A stretch of DNA of 64,000 nt from Rhodovastum sp963714255 (GCA_963714255.1 CAVQNU010000019.1:1-64000), one strand, 5' to 3'. Shown: positions 51,051 to 59,975, counted from the first letter of the stretch. Notes: generated from the sequence alone by a model not told the origin. Program-made: numbers and translations.

Positions 51051-51392
51051 TCAGGCCGCCACCCCTGCCCTGGTACGGCCCTTGGCCTCGGGAGGCTTAC
51101 GGCTGTCCCGCTTGCCGCGGTTCACCCGTTCGCGCAACTCCTTGCCGGCCTTGAAAAATGGCACCGCCTTTTCGTCAACCGGCACGGCCTCGCCGGTGCG
51201 CGGATTGCGGCCGGTGCGCGCTTCCCGTCGCTTGACCGTGAACGCGCCGAAGCCGCGCAGTTCCACCCGCTCGCCGCGCGCCAGTGCTGCGGTGATTTCA
51301 TTGAACACCGTGGCGACAATCAGCTCCACATCCTGCCCACGCAAATGTGGATTGGCCGCCGACAGATCCGCTATCAGCTCTGACTTCGTCAT
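51051..51392 (-). CDS. ihfB: Integration host factor subunit beta
   Basis: 113 residues. The DNA-bending HU/IHF fold is clear: MTKSELIADLSAANPHLRGQ, ERVELRGFGAFTVKRREART, GRNPRTGEAVPVDEKAVPFF. The C-terminal extension (KGRTRAGVAA) is basic and longer than in E. coli. With IhfA (elsewhere) it bends DNA for recombination, replication and transcription. Between sppA and lapA, as usual. Confidence 0.95.
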   Translation of the reverse strand: MTKSELIADLSAANPHLRGQDVELIVATVFNEITAALARGERVELRGFGAFTVKRREARTGRNPRTGEAVPVDEKAVPFFKAGKELRERVNRGKRDSRKPPEAKGRTRAGVAA

Positions 51393-51417
51393 TCTCCCGC
51401 CCCCAGCGTTTCAACTC

Positions 51418-52347
51418 TCACTCATGGCCGGTGGCAGGCTGCCAGACGGCCCAGGCGCCGTCAAGTCTAAGTCCTTGAGACAGAACAGTTTTCATCACGT
51501 CACCGAGGAGCGGCGAAAATGACGCCGCGAGCGCCCGGCGGGCGAAGCCGCCAAGCTCCACATCCTCGACCGGAAGGCTCTCGGGAATGCCTTTCTCGGC
51601 GGCGAGCCAGGCGCGCGCGTCCGCCTCCCCGCCGATCGCATCGACCAGCCCGAGGCCGAGCGCCTGCCGCCCGGTATAGGCGCGCCCATCGGCCAGGGCG
51701 CGGACCTGCTCGGCCGGCATGTGGCGGCCGGCGGCGACGATGCCGACGAACTGGTCATACATGTCCATCACCAGCGCCTGCAGCACCTCGCGGCCCTGCG
51801 GCGAGGTCGGGTGGGTGAAGCTCGGCTGGTCCTTCAGCGGACCCGAGGTGATCGCCGTGGCGCTGATGCCAATCCGCTCCAGCAGGCCCGACGCCTCGCC
51901 GGTTTCCAGCAGCACGCCGATCGAGCCGGTCAGGGTCGAGGCCCGGGCGAATATATGCGCCGCCGGCACCGCGATCATGTAGCCCGCCGAGGCGGCGGTG
52001 CCGCCCATGACGGTGACCACCGGCTTGCGGGCGGCGACCTCGGAAATCGCCTGGTGCAGGCTTTCGCCGCCGGCGACGCTGCCGCCGGGGCTGTCGACAT
52101 AGACGATCAGGCCGCGGACGGCGTCGTCTTTGGCCAGTGCTGCGACCGCCTCGGTCAGCTTGCGGTTCTCGCTGATCAGGCCGGTGACGCTGAGGCGGGC
52201 GAGATGGGCGCGCCCGCCCAGCGGCAGATAAGGGGCAATGGCCAGCAGGATGCAGGACGCCACCGCCAGCACGGCGGCGGCGCGCCAAAGAAACAGGCGG
52301 CGCTTGAGGCGCCGCCTGTCGATCAGCAGGTCAGTTTCGAGCGACAT
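51418..52347 (-). CDS. sppA: Signal peptide peptidase SppA
   Basis: 309-residue membrane-bound serine protease digesting cleaved signal peptides. One N-terminal membrane helix (FLWRAAAVLAVASCILLAIA). The catalytic pair is Ser in MGGTAASAGYMIA and Lys in ITSGPLKDQPSF, with VDSPGGSVAGGE at the oxyanion strand. It is the short, single-domain (SppA 36K-like) form. Co-directional with rpsA. Confidence 0.93.
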   Translation of the reverse strand: MSLETDLLIDRRRLKRRLFLWRAAAVLAVASCILLAIAPYLPLGGRAHLARLSVTGLISENRKLTEAVAALAKDDAVRGLIVYVDSPGGSVAGGESLHQAISEVAARKPVVTVMGGTAASAGYMIAVPAAHIFARASTLTGSIGVLLETGEASGLLERIGISATAITSGPLKDQPSFTHPTSPQGREVLQALVMDMYDQFVGIVAAGRHMPAEQVRALADGRAYTGRQALGLGLVDAIGGEADARAWLAAEKGIPESLPVEDVELGGFARRALAASFSPLLGDVMKTVLSQGLRLDGAWAVWQPATGHE

Positions 52348-52380
52348 GATGATCCCTTGCGGGACGGCGGCGCGTTTCCA

Positions 52381-54135
52381 TCACTCCTGCTGGGCCTGCT
52401 GGTTGCGGCGACGGATCGCGGCCCCCAGAATGTCGCCCAGCGAGGCGCCGGAATCCGAGCTGCCGAATTCCTGGATCGCCTGCTTGTCCTCGTCCTGCTC
52501 CTTGCCCTTGATGGTGAGCTGCAGCTTGCGGGCGGCGCGGTCCACCGACATGACCTTGGCGTCCACCTTCTCGCCGATGGCGAACCGGTCCGGCCGCTGC
52601 TCGCCCTTGTCGCGGGCCAGTTCGGCGCGGCGGATGAAGCCGGTGAGCACCTCGTCGACCTTGACCTCGATGCCGTTGGACTGCACCGCGGTGACCACGC
52701 AGGTGACGATGCTGCCCTTGTGCACGCGGTCGAGCACGGCGGCCGCCGGATCGTCGGCGAGCTGCTTGATGCCGAGCGAGATGCGCTCCTTCTCCACATC
52801 GACGTCGAGCACCTTGGCCTTGACCACCGCGCCCTTTTCGAACTTGGTCATCGCCGCCTCGCCCTGCTCGTCCCAGGACAGGTCGGACATGTGCACCATG
52901 CCGTCGATATCGGCGGTCAGGCCGATGAACAGGCCGAACTCGGTGATGTTGCGGATTTCGCCCTCGACCACCGAGCCGATCGGATGTTCGTCGACGAACT
53001 GCTCCCACGGGTTGCGCTGCACCTGCTTGAGGCCGAGCGAAATCCGCCGCTTGCCGCTGTCCACGTCGAGCACCAGCACATCGACCTCCTGCGAGGTGGC
53101 GACGATCTTGCCCGGGTGGACGTTCTTCTTGGTCCAGCTCATCTCGGAGACGTGAACGAGGCCCTCGACCCCCGGCTCCAGCTCCACGAAGGCGCCGTAG
53201 TCGGTGATGTTGGTGACGCGGCCGGTGAACTTGGCACCCGGCGGGTATTTGGCGGCGACACCCTCCCACGGATCGGCCTCCAGCTGCTTCATGCCGAGGC
53301 TGATGCGCTGGGTGTCCGGGTTGAAGCGGATGACCTGGACCTTCACGGCCTGGCCGATCTGCAGCGCCTCGGAGGGGTGGTTGATGCGGCGCCAGGCGAT
53401 GTCGGTCACGTGCAGCAGGCCGTCGACGCCGCCGAGATCGACGAAGGCGCCGTAATCGGTGATGTTCTTCACCACGCCGTCGAGGATCTGGCCTTCCTTC
53501 AGGCCCTGGATCAGCTCGCTGCGCTGCTCGGCGCGGGTTTCTTCCAGCACGGCGCGGCGCGACACCACGATATTGCCGCGGGCGCGGTCCATCTTGAGGA
53601 TCTGGAAGGGCTGCGGGGTGCCCATCAGCGGGCCCACGTCGCGCACCGGGCGGATATCGACCTGGCTGCCCGGCAGGAAGGCCACGGCGCCGCCGAGATC
53701 GACGGTGAAGCCGCCCTTGACGCGGCCATAGATGGTGCCGTTGACGCGCTGCTGGCTTTCGAAGGCGCGTTCCAGATTGGTCCAGGCCTCCTCGCGGCGG
53801 GCTTTTTCGCGCGAGAGCACGATGGTACCGTCGCGGTCCTCGTAGCGCTCCACATAGAGCTCGATCACGTCGCCGGGCTTCACCTCGGGCTTGGCGCCGG
53901 GCGGGCCGAATTCCTTGAGGGCGACGCGGCCTTCGCTTTTCAGGCCGACATCGACGATGGCGAATTCCTCGGTGAGCCGCACCACGCGGCCGGTGACGAC
54001 CGACCCGTCGAAGCCGGAATCGCGGCCGAGGGTTTCGTCGAGGAGGGAGGCGAAGTCTTCGACTTCCGGAGGATTGCCGGCGGGATGCCGGGCAGCGGGG
54101 CGCTGGGCGAGGGCGACGGCGGCGCTGGATGCCAT
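52381..54135 (-). CDS. rpsA: 30S ribosomal protein S1
   Basis: 584 residues with six S1 RNA-binding domains (for example GRVKGGFTVDLGGAVAFLPG, VKNITDYGAFVDLGG, VTNITDYGAFVELEP, IRNITEFGLFIGLTA). It helps mRNA binding to the 30S subunit. The ATG at 54135 gives MASSAAVALAQRPAARHP then the first S1 repeat; the frame extends upstream to 54396 with non-S1 sequence. AAGGACAG lies 11-18 bases before. Between cmk/aroA and sppA/ihfB, as in many alphaproteobacteria. Confidence 0.95.
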   Translation of the reverse strand: MASSAAVALAQRPAARHPAGNPPEVEDFASLLDETLGRDSGFDGSVVTGRVVRLTEEFAIVDVGLKSEGRVALKEFGPPGAKPEVKPGDVIELYVERYEDRDGTIVLSREKARREEAWTNLERAFESQQRVNGTIYGRVKGGFTVDLGGAVAFLPGSQVDIRPVRDVGPLMGTPQPFQILKMDRARGNIVVSRRAVLEETRAEQRSELIQGLKEGQILDGVVKNITDYGAFVDLGGVDGLLHVTDIAWRRINHPSEALQIGQAVKVQVIRFNPDTQRISLGMKQLEADPWEGVAAKYPPGAKFTGRVTNITDYGAFVELEPGVEGLVHVSEMSWTKKNVHPGKIVATSQEVDVLVLDVDSGKRRISLGLKQVQRNPWEQFVDEHPIGSVVEGEIRNITEFGLFIGLTADIDGMVHMSDLSWDEQGEAAMTKFEKGAVVKAKVLDVDVEKERISLGIKQLADDPAAAVLDRVHKGSIVTCVVTAVQSNGIEVKVDEVLTGFIRRAELARDKGEQRPDRFAIGEKVDAKVMSVDRAARKLQLTIKGKEQDEDKQAIQEFGSSDSGASLGDILGAAIRRRNQQAQQE

Positions 54136-54427
54136 GAGGGTGGGTCTGTCCTTGAGAGGGCGGTGGACGTGGTCCGTGCCGCCTGCTGTGCTTGCGCCCT
54201 TCCGGGGGGTCAAACCCGAGGAAAGCACGACTTGCCCGCGCCGGGCTTCAGTCGGACGCAGGCCATGGGTGAAACGGTTATGTCCGCTCGGGCGCGCGGC
54301 CTCCCGACCGCGTGCGGAGGGGAGAGATAGCCGGAGCAGGAGCGGAGTCAAGGGCGGCGACGGGTTCGCAGGTCGCAAATGCGTGAACTCTGCCACTCAT
54401 TACCCTGCTGGGCAATCGGGGGAAGGT
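54136..54427. other. rpsA upstream region
   Basis: About 290 bases before rpsA. It should include the rpsA promoter and 5' untranslated region; there is no recognised gene. No repeat other than the adjoining element 11. Confidence 0.4.
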
Positions 54428-54536
54428 TTAAGGAAGGCCAGGGCTCTGCCCTGGACCCCGATGCTTAAGTAATGGGTTCCAAGGGCCACTGCCCCTTGGC
54501 GGGTCCAGGGCAGAGCCCTGGCCTTCCTTAGCTTCA
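54428..54536. repeat. Dispersed palindromic element, locus 11 (two arms)
   Basis: AAGGAAGGCCAGGGCTCTG, GATGCTTAAGTAATGGGTTC, CCAAGGGCCACTGCCCCTTG and the complementary arm ending CCTTCCTTAGCTTCAC. The right tip includes the stop codon of cmk (54536-54534). Lies between rpsA and cmk. Confidence 0.88.
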
Positions 54537-55163
54537 CCGAATGTCGAGGCCCAGCCGCATCAGCGCCGCCGCGAACGCCTGGTCGGGGTCAAGCTCCGTG
54601 GTATCCAGCAGTTTCGCGTCGTCGGCCGGCTTCATCGGCGCCGCCGCGCGGGCGGCGTCGGCGGCGTCGCGGGCGCGCACCTCGGCGGTGACGGTGGCGA
54701 GGTCGGCCTCGGCGCCACGCGCCAGGAGTTCCTTCCAGCGCCGCCGCCCGCGCGCCTCGGGGCTGGCGGTGACGTAAAGTTTGGCGCTGGCGTCGGGAAA
54801 CACCACGGTGCCGATGTCGCGCCCGTCCAGCACGGCGCCGCGGGCGCGGCCGAAGGCGCGCTGGAACTCCAGCAGGGCCGCGCGCACGCCCGGAATGGCG
54901 GCGACCGCGCTGGCGGCGGCGTCGGCCGGCGGGCCGCGCAGGTCGGGGCGGTCGAGATCTTCGGGGCGCAGGGCGCGGGCTTCGGCCTCGGCGGCCGCCG
55001 GGTCGGCGGGGTCGGCGCCGGCATCGAGCACGCGGCGGCCGACCGCGCGATACAGCAGCCCGGTATCGAGATAGGGCAGGCCGAAATGGGCGGCGAGGCG
55101 ACGGGCCAGGGTTCCCTTGCCGGCGGCGGCGGGGCCGTCGATGGCGATGATCAGCGGGATCAC
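54534..55163 (-). CDS. cmk: Cytidylate kinase
   Basis: 209 residues. P-loop AIDGPAAAGKGTLARRLA, the NMP-binding region YLDTGLLYRAVG, DGRDIGTVVFPDASAKLYV and the LID region. Phosphorylates CMP and dCMP. Start GTG 55163 overlaps the aroA stop (GTGA). Its stop codon lies inside palindromic element 11. Confidence 0.94.
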   Translation of the reverse strand: MIPLIIAIDGPAAAGKGTLARRLAAHFGLPYLDTGLLYRAVGRRVLDAGADPADPAAAEAEARALRPEDLDRPDLRGPPADAAASAVAAIPGVRAALLEFQRAFGRARGAVLDGRDIGTVVFPDASAKLYVTASPEARGRRRWKELLARGAEADLATVTAEVRARDAADAARAAAPMKPADDAKLLDTTELDPDQAFAAALMRLGLDIR

Positions 55164-56506
55164 GACGCGGCGATCGGGCCAGGGCCTTCCACCAGCCCGT
55201 TCAGCAGCGACACAAAACCCGGAAAACTCGTGTCGATGAAGGCGGCATCGTCCACCGCCACCGGCGCCTGCGTGGCAAGCCCCAGCACCAGGGCGCTCAT
55301 GGCCAGCCGGTGGTCCATATGCGTCTGCACAACCGCCCCGCCGGCGGGCGGGCGGGCGCCATGCACGATCAGATCGTCGCCCTCGATGTCCACACGGGCG
55401 CCGTTATCGCGAAGCAGGGCGGCTGTTGCGGTCAGGCGGTCGCTTTCCTTCACCCGCAGTTCCTTCAGCCCGCGCATGCGCGTGGTTCCCTGGGCGAAGG
55501 CGGCGGCAACGGCGAGCACCGGATATTCGTCGATCATGCTCGGCGCCCGTTCCCACGGCACGTCCACCGCGCGCAACGGCGCATGGGCGGCGATCAGGTC
55601 GCCGACCGGCTCGCCGCCCTCGGTGCGGGCGTTTTCCACCGTCAGATCGGCGCCCATCTCCCGCAGCGTGGCGAACAGGCCGCAGCGCAGCGGATTGAGC
55701 CCGACCCCCTCGATGCGCAGGCGCGAGCCCGGCACCAGCAGCGCGGCGACGATCAGAAAAGCCGCCGAGGAAGGGTCGCCCGGCACCACCACGTCGGCGG
55801 CGCGCAGATGCGGCTGGCCGGCGAGCGTGATGACGCGCGCGGCCCCCTCGGCCTCCACCGTTACTTCGGCGCCGAAATGGCGCAGCATGTTCTCGCTGTG
55901 GTCGCGGGTGGCCTCGGGTTCCTCGATGCGGGTCAGGCCCGGCGCGTTCAGGCCGCACAGCAGCAGCGCCGACTTCACCTGTGCGGACGGCACCGGCACC
56001 CGATATTCCAGCGGCAACGGATCGTGCGCGCCCTCCACCGCCAGCGGCAGCCGGCCGCCGGCGCGGGCGGAAAACCGGGCGCCGCAGGCGGCCAGCGGGT
56101 CGGTGACCCGCCGCATCGGCCGGCTGCGCAGGCTGGCGTCGCCGGTCAGCACCGAAAAGAACGGGTGGCTGGCCAGGATGCCGGTGAGCAGCCGGGCGGC
56201 GGTGCCGGAATTGCCCATGTCCAGCACGTCCGCCGGCTCCACCAGCCCGCCGACGCCGCGGCCGGCGACGCGCCAGGCGCCGGGTGCGTCCTGCACCATT
56301 TCGGCGCCGAGGGCGCGCATGGCGGCGGCGGTGCACAGCACGTCCTCGCCTTCCAGCAGGCCGGAAATGCGGGTCTCGCCGACCGCCAGGGCGCCGAACA
56401 TCAGGGCGCGATGGCTGATCGACTTGTCGCCCGGTACAACAAGCGTACCGGCGAGCGGGGCGGCGGGGCGGCTTGCGGCGAGCGGGCGGGGCGAAGGTGT
56501 ATCCAT
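55160..56506 (-). CDS. aroA: 3-phosphoshikimate 1-carboxyvinyltransferase (EPSP synthase)
   Basis: 448 residues. EPSP-synthase landmarks: LVVPGDKSISHRALMFGALA, DMGNSGTAARLLTGIL (GNSGT), RSRPMRRVTDPLAACGA, VPVPSAQVKSALLL, VVPGDPSSAAFLIVAAL, and MIDEYPVLAVAAAFAQGTT. It catalyses the penultimate step of the shikimate pathway; the chorismate genes are at 16.4-19.3 kb. The ATG at 56506 is preferred since the conserved N-terminal segment begins soon after. Divergent from the TIGR02300-type gene. Confidence 0.95.
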   Translation of the reverse strand: MDTPSPRPLAASRPAAPLAGTLVVPGDKSISHRALMFGALAVGETRISGLLEGEDVLCTAAAMRALGAEMVQDAPGAWRVAGRGVGGLVEPADVLDMGNSGTAARLLTGILASHPFFSVLTGDASLRSRPMRRVTDPLAACGARFSARAGGRLPLAVEGAHDPLPLEYRVPVPSAQVKSALLLCGLNAPGLTRIEEPEATRDHSENMLRHFGAEVTVEAEGAARVITLAGQPHLRAADVVVPGDPSSAAFLIVAALLVPGSRLRIEGVGLNPLRCGLFATLREMGADLTVENARTEGGEPVGDLIAAHAPLRAVDVPWERAPSMIDEYPVLAVAAAFAQGTTRMRGLKELRVKESDRLTATAALLRDNGARVDIEGDDLIVHGARPPAGGAVVQTHMDHRLAMSALVLGLATQAPVAVDDAAFIDTSFPGFVSLLNGLVEGPGPIAAS

Positions 56507-56602
56507 GCGCGCGCGCTTAGCACGGGAACAGTATGTTTGACAGGCAGGCGCGAGGATGGCATGGGGCGCGCCCTCCGGCGCAATCCCTGGCGAGGCGACA
56601 CG

Positions 56603-56941
56603 ATGGCGAAGCCCGAACTCGGCAACAAGCGCGTCTGCGTGGCCTGCAGCGCCCGTTTCTACGACCTGACCCGGCAGCCGGCCATCTGCCCGAAATGCAA
56701 TACCGAGCAGCCGGCCGAGCAGCCGCGGCTGCGGCGCACCGGCGGCAACGTGGCGCTGGAGGAAAAGCGCCGCCCCAAGGTGATCCCCGTCCCCGGCCTG
56801 GAGGATGGCAACGTCGAGGTCGAGACCGCCGAGGAGGAAGTGGAGGAGGACGTGCTGGAAGACACCTCCGACCTCGAGGGCGGCGACGAAGCGGTGGTGG
56901 ATGTGGAGATCGAGCCGGAGCCGGGCGAGGAAGAGCGCTGA
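56603..56941 (+). CDS. TIGR02300-type zinc-ribbon protein (FYDL motif)
   Basis: 112 residues. N-terminal zinc ribbon: KRVCVACSARFYDLTRQPAI and CPKC (two CxxC pairs around the FYDL segment). The C-terminal half is highly acidic (EVETAEEEVEEDVLEDTSD..). Found in many alphaproteobacteria next to aroA; function unknown. The ATG at 56603 lies 96 bases from the aroA start, so the two share a divergent promoter region. Confidence 0.88.
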   Translation: MAKPELGNKRVCVACSARFYDLTRQPAICPKCNTEQPAEQPRLRRTGGNVALEEKRRPKVIPVPGLEDGNVEVETAEEEVEEDVLEDTSDLEGGDEAVVDVEIEPEPGEEER

Positions 56942-56951
56942 GGTCCTTGCA

Positions 56952-57060
56952 GCTGAGCGAGCAAGGTAGGGCTGAGCGAGCAAGGTAGGAAAGGGCACAG
57001 CGGTGCCCGGTATCCGATCGGGAACTTCGTTTGCCTTAAAACGACAAACAAAGTTCCCGG
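56952..57060. repeat. 19-bp tandem direct repeat and long hairpin before the IS66 element
   Basis: GCTGAGCGAGCAAGGTAGG occurs twice back to back (56952-56970, 56971-56989). Then GGGAACTTCGTTTG (57020-57033) pairs with CAAACAAAGTTCCC (57045-57058), 13 of 14 bases, with an 11-base loop. No T-run follows. It may act as terminator for the preceding gene or be the scar of a mobile element. Confidence 0.7.
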
Positions 57061-57106
57061 ACGGTGGGTCAGAACCGATGATATCCTATGCCGCCGAGCG
57101 CTCCAA

Positions 57107-58627
57107 GGTATTTGCTCACCCTGGGGCGGCTGATTCCTGAGGCACCGGCGTGGCGAGGAGTACGAGCCGGAGCGCGTTGAGCACCGAGGCACGATAGAGT
57201 TGCGCCGTGCTGACCACGGAGCGGAAGGCAGCGTAGGTTTCGGCGCCCCATTCGGAACGGAAGCCATTGGTGACCTTGCGGAAGATCACGCTCGGTCGGA
57301 TCTTCCGCTCGCAGATGTTGTTGGTGTATGGGACATCCCGGCGGGTCATGAACACGAACAGATGTGCCCGGTTGGCGGCAATACGTTTGCGCAGCTTGCG
57401 TCCCGGCTCGCCGATCGGGACGGCTGTCATGATCCGGTCGAGCCGTCGCTCCAGATCGGCGAGATATTGCACCAGCGTGGAGTCCTTCAGTGTCTGTCGT
57501 CGTCGCCCGATCGCCATGGCGCGCAGCAGCAGCCACTTGAACGGGACGCTGAAGGCGACATCGCCGCATTCGATGGCGTACTGCAAATCGCGCAGCAGAT
57601 GCGCCAGGCACACTTGCCAGTGCACCGCATGGCCGCGCTGGCTGCCCAGCATGTCGGAGACCCAAACGATCGGCTGGATGGCACCGAACATCTCCTGCAC
57701 CACCGCCTTGCCGCGGCTGGGGCGAATGACATGCAGCACCGCACGTGTTCCGACGAACACCCATTCCCACCAGGTCTTGCCGGTCACCCGCACCGAGGTC
57801 TCGTCGGAACACACCACCGGGCTCGCCGTCACCGTCGCGCGGATCACTGCCTGGGCGGCGAGCAGCGGCTCACGCGCACGAGCCAGAATATTGCTGATGG
57901 CACCTTCGCTGATGGACAGAGAGAAGATCTCGTGCATCAGCATCGCCAACCGCTCCAGGCCGATGGCGTGGGCGTAGGGGAGATAGACGACCAGGGCTGC
58001 GATCGACTGGCCGAACGGCGAGCCCGGCTCCAACCCGGCCGGCGCCTCGGCCACCACCCGTTCGCCGCAGCACGCGCAGCGTCCGCCGAACAGGTGCACG
58101 CGGGTCACGTCCGGTTTGATCGGCGGCAGCTCGATACGGTCATAGACAAGCTGGGCGGACTGCGAACCATCGGGGAAGGCAGCCTGGCAGCGCGGACACG
58201 CGGTCAGCCTGGCCTCGACGACCCGGTCCGGGTCCGGGTGCAGCGTCCGACCAACACCGGGTCGGCTCTTGCGGGGCGGACGCTTGCCGTCGGGCGTCGG
58301 GCGATCCTCCTTCTGGCCCTTTGAGGGAGGCGTCGACGAGTTTCCAGGGGTCTTCGGCGGCTGGGTCAGCGCCGCCACCCGCGCTTCCAACGCGGCGATC
58401 CGCTGCTCCGCGGCCGCAAGTTGGGCCATCAGCGCCAGGATCAGCGCGTCCTTGTCGGCATGGCTCAGTTTGCTGAGGTCGGGCGGTGCGATCACCCCGC
58501 CTTTAGAATCCAGTCGCCCATGACCGCGTCAAGAACTATCCGCACGGCCGAGCCAATGCCAGCGCCTTACCTCCGAACCCGCCGTCAGAGCCGTGACCGA
58601 CGGATCCCACCCAGGTGAGCAATTACC
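57107..58627 (-). mobile_element. IS66-family insertion sequence, tnpC only
   Basis: Imperfect terminal inverted repeats: GGTATTTGCTCACCCTGGGG at the left end (57107) and, read from the right end (58627), GGTAATTGCTCACCTGGGTG. The element is about 1.5 kb and carries one large gene (transposase TnpC) on the minus strand without tnpA or tnpB, as in the ISBst12-like part of IS66. The target duplication was not established; flanks AGCGCTCC and AGCGCACC are similar (7 of 8). Confidence 0.8.
57116..58495 (-). CDS. tnpC: IS66-family transposase (TnpC)
   Basis: 459 residues. N-terminal coiled/leucine-zipper segment (LMAQLAAAEQRIAALEARVA), Ser/Thr/Lys-rich linker (NSSTPPSKGQKEDRPTPDG), zinc-binding region (CPRCQAAF and CACCGER), central DDE domain with Asp in SPVVCSDETSVRV, the second Asp near VSDMLGSQRGHAV, and Glu in YTNNICERKIRPSVIF, then GFRSEWGAETYAA. 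Appears complete and may be active. Start ATG 58495. Confidence 0.92.
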   Translation of the reverse strand: MIAPPDLSKLSHADKDALILALMAQLAAAEQRIAALEARVAALTQPPKTPGNSSTPPSKGQKEDRPTPDGKRPPRKSRPGVGRTLHPDPDRVVEARLTACPRCQAAFPDGSQSAQLVYDRIELPPIKPDVTRVHLFGGRCACCGERVVAEAPAGLEPGSPFGQSIAALVVYLPYAHAIGLERLAMLMHEIFSLSISEGAISNILARAREPLLAAQAVIRATVTASPVVCSDETSVRVTGKTWWEWVFVGTRAVLHVIRPSRGKAVVQEMFGAIQPIVWVSDMLGSQRGHAVHWQVCLAHLLRDLQYAIECGDVAFSVPFKWLLLRAMAIGRRRQTLKDSTLVQYLADLERRLDRIMTAVPIGEPGRKLRKRIAANRAHLFVFMTRRDVPYTNNICERKIRPSVIFRKVTNGFRSEWGAETYAAFRSVVSTAQLYRASVLNALRLVLLATPVPQESAAPG

Positions 58628-58745
58628 AGCGCACCCGGACGGCGAGGAGGCGCGCCTTCTGCCGGGCGAAGCTGCACCTGGCGAAAGGTCGACTGTTGCG
58701 GTATCCTGTCGCTCTGAAGGCTGGTTTCGTTTTCGGGAATGCAGG

Positions 58746-59975
58746 ATGGCCGGGGCGCGGACAAGCCAGACACACCCACTTCAGATCGCGGACGTGCGTG
58801 CGGGCCCCTCGCATGGGCGGATCGGGATCACATTCTGCCCCGGCAAGCATGACGATGCCGCAAGCACGGGGGCCTGGGCGCGCGATCTCTCGGCGGATCT
58901 CGACGTCATCGCCGCATGGGGCGCGCGTCTGGTACTGACGCTGGTGGAGCCGGCCGAACTCGCGGCGCTCAACGTTCCCCATCTCGGCGCGGAAGTTCGC
59001 GGCCGCGGGCTCGATTGGCGACATCTGCCCATCGCGGACTACTCGGTTCCGACCGAGGCCTTCGAGAAGCAATGGGCGACGCATGGCGGAGAAATCCGCG
59101 CGCTGCTGCGCAGCGGCGCCGATGTGCTCGTGCATTGTAAAGGCGGGCTTGGCCGGGCTGGCATGATTGCCGCCCGGCTTCTCGTCGAATTGGGCATGCC
59201 ACCGGAACAGGCAATTCGGGAAGTCCGCCGCGCGCGCAAGGGCGCGATCGAGACGCCGGCGCAGCTGGCGCTGGTCAGACGGACGAAGGCCATGACCGCC
59301 ATGGACGCCGACGTCATCGACATAGCGGCCATACAGAAGGTCGGCCAGCAGATGGGAAGCAATCCGGCTGGCGTCTATCAGGACAAGAACGGTCGGCGGT
59401 TCTACGTGAAGTCCCTGGAATCACCCGCGCACGCGCGCAACGAGATTATTGCGGCGAAGCTCTACCAGCTGGCCGGGTCGCCGACGCTGACCTATGTGAG
59501 CACCAAAGAGCCGGACCAGATCGCGACCGAGTTTGTCAACCTTGACAAGAAGCATGTTTCGCATCTCAGCGACAATGAGCGCAGACAGGCGCAGCGCTGG
59601 CTTGGTGTGCACGCATGGACAGCCAACTGGGATGCAGCCGGATTTGAGGGCGACAACCAGGGCGTCGTCAACGGCGTGGTCACGACGCTCGACGTAGGAG
59701 GCGCGCTGGAGTTTCGGGCGCAGGGGGACCCGAAGGGCAAAGCGTTCGGCGCATGCGTTCGCGAGATCGACACGCTGCGCAAGGACCCGGACAACCCTCA
59801 CGCGGCCAGGCTTTTCGGAGACATGAGCCCCGCTGAAATCAATGACGCCATCGCAGTGGTGATACGAATCCCGGACACCTCGATTCGGAGGGTCGTCGTC
59901 GAGAACGGCGGCAGCAACGCGCTTGCTGAAAAGATGATCGCGCGCAAAGCCGATATGGCAAAGCGCATGACCTGA
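58746..59975 (+). CDS. Phosphatase-kinase fusion protein (CDKN3-type DSP plus kinase-fold domain)
   Basis: 409 residues, no signal. Residues 20-180 form a dual-specificity-type phosphatase: general acid Asp98 in LPIADYSVP and the active-site loop H130-C131-KGGLG-R137. Residues 205-390 look like a protein-kinase-like fold of the HipA/effector kind: SNPAGVYQDKNGRRFYVKSL (Lys222), Glu233 in RNEIIAAKLYQL, catalytic-loop WTANWDAAGFEGDN (Asp296, Asn304) and metal-binding TLDVGGALEFRAQG (Asp316). Convergent with draG/draT; CDKN3-type phosphatases near draG are known to me from other diazotrophs, but the added kinase-like part is unusual. The ATG at 58746 is chosen; earlier in-frame ATG 58593 lies in the IS66 end. 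Confidence 0.75.
   Translation: MAGARTSQTHPLQIADVRAGPSHGRIGITFCPGKHDDAASTGAWARDLSADLDVIAAWGARLVLTLVEPAELAALNVPHLGAEVRGRGLDWRHLPIADYSVPTEAFEKQWATHGGEIRALLRSGADVLVHCKGGLGRAGMIAARLLVELGMPPEQAIREVRRARKGAIETPAQLALVRRTKAMTAMDADVIDIAAIQKVGQQMGSNPAGVYQDKNGRRFYVKSLESPAHARNEIIAAKLYQLAGSPTLTYVSTKEPDQIATEFVNLDKKHVSHLSDNERRQAQRWLGVHAWTANWDAAGFEGDNQGVVNGVVTTLDVGGALEFRAQGDPKGKAFGACVREIDTLRKDPDNPHAARLFGDMSPAEINDAIAVVIRIPDTSIRRVVVENGGSNALAEKMIARKADMAKRMT

Noticed and set aside
51721..54330. 869-codon plus-strand open frame opposite sppA and rpsA
   Set aside because: Shadow of the six S1 repeats; its regular look simply mirrors the repeats on the coding strand.
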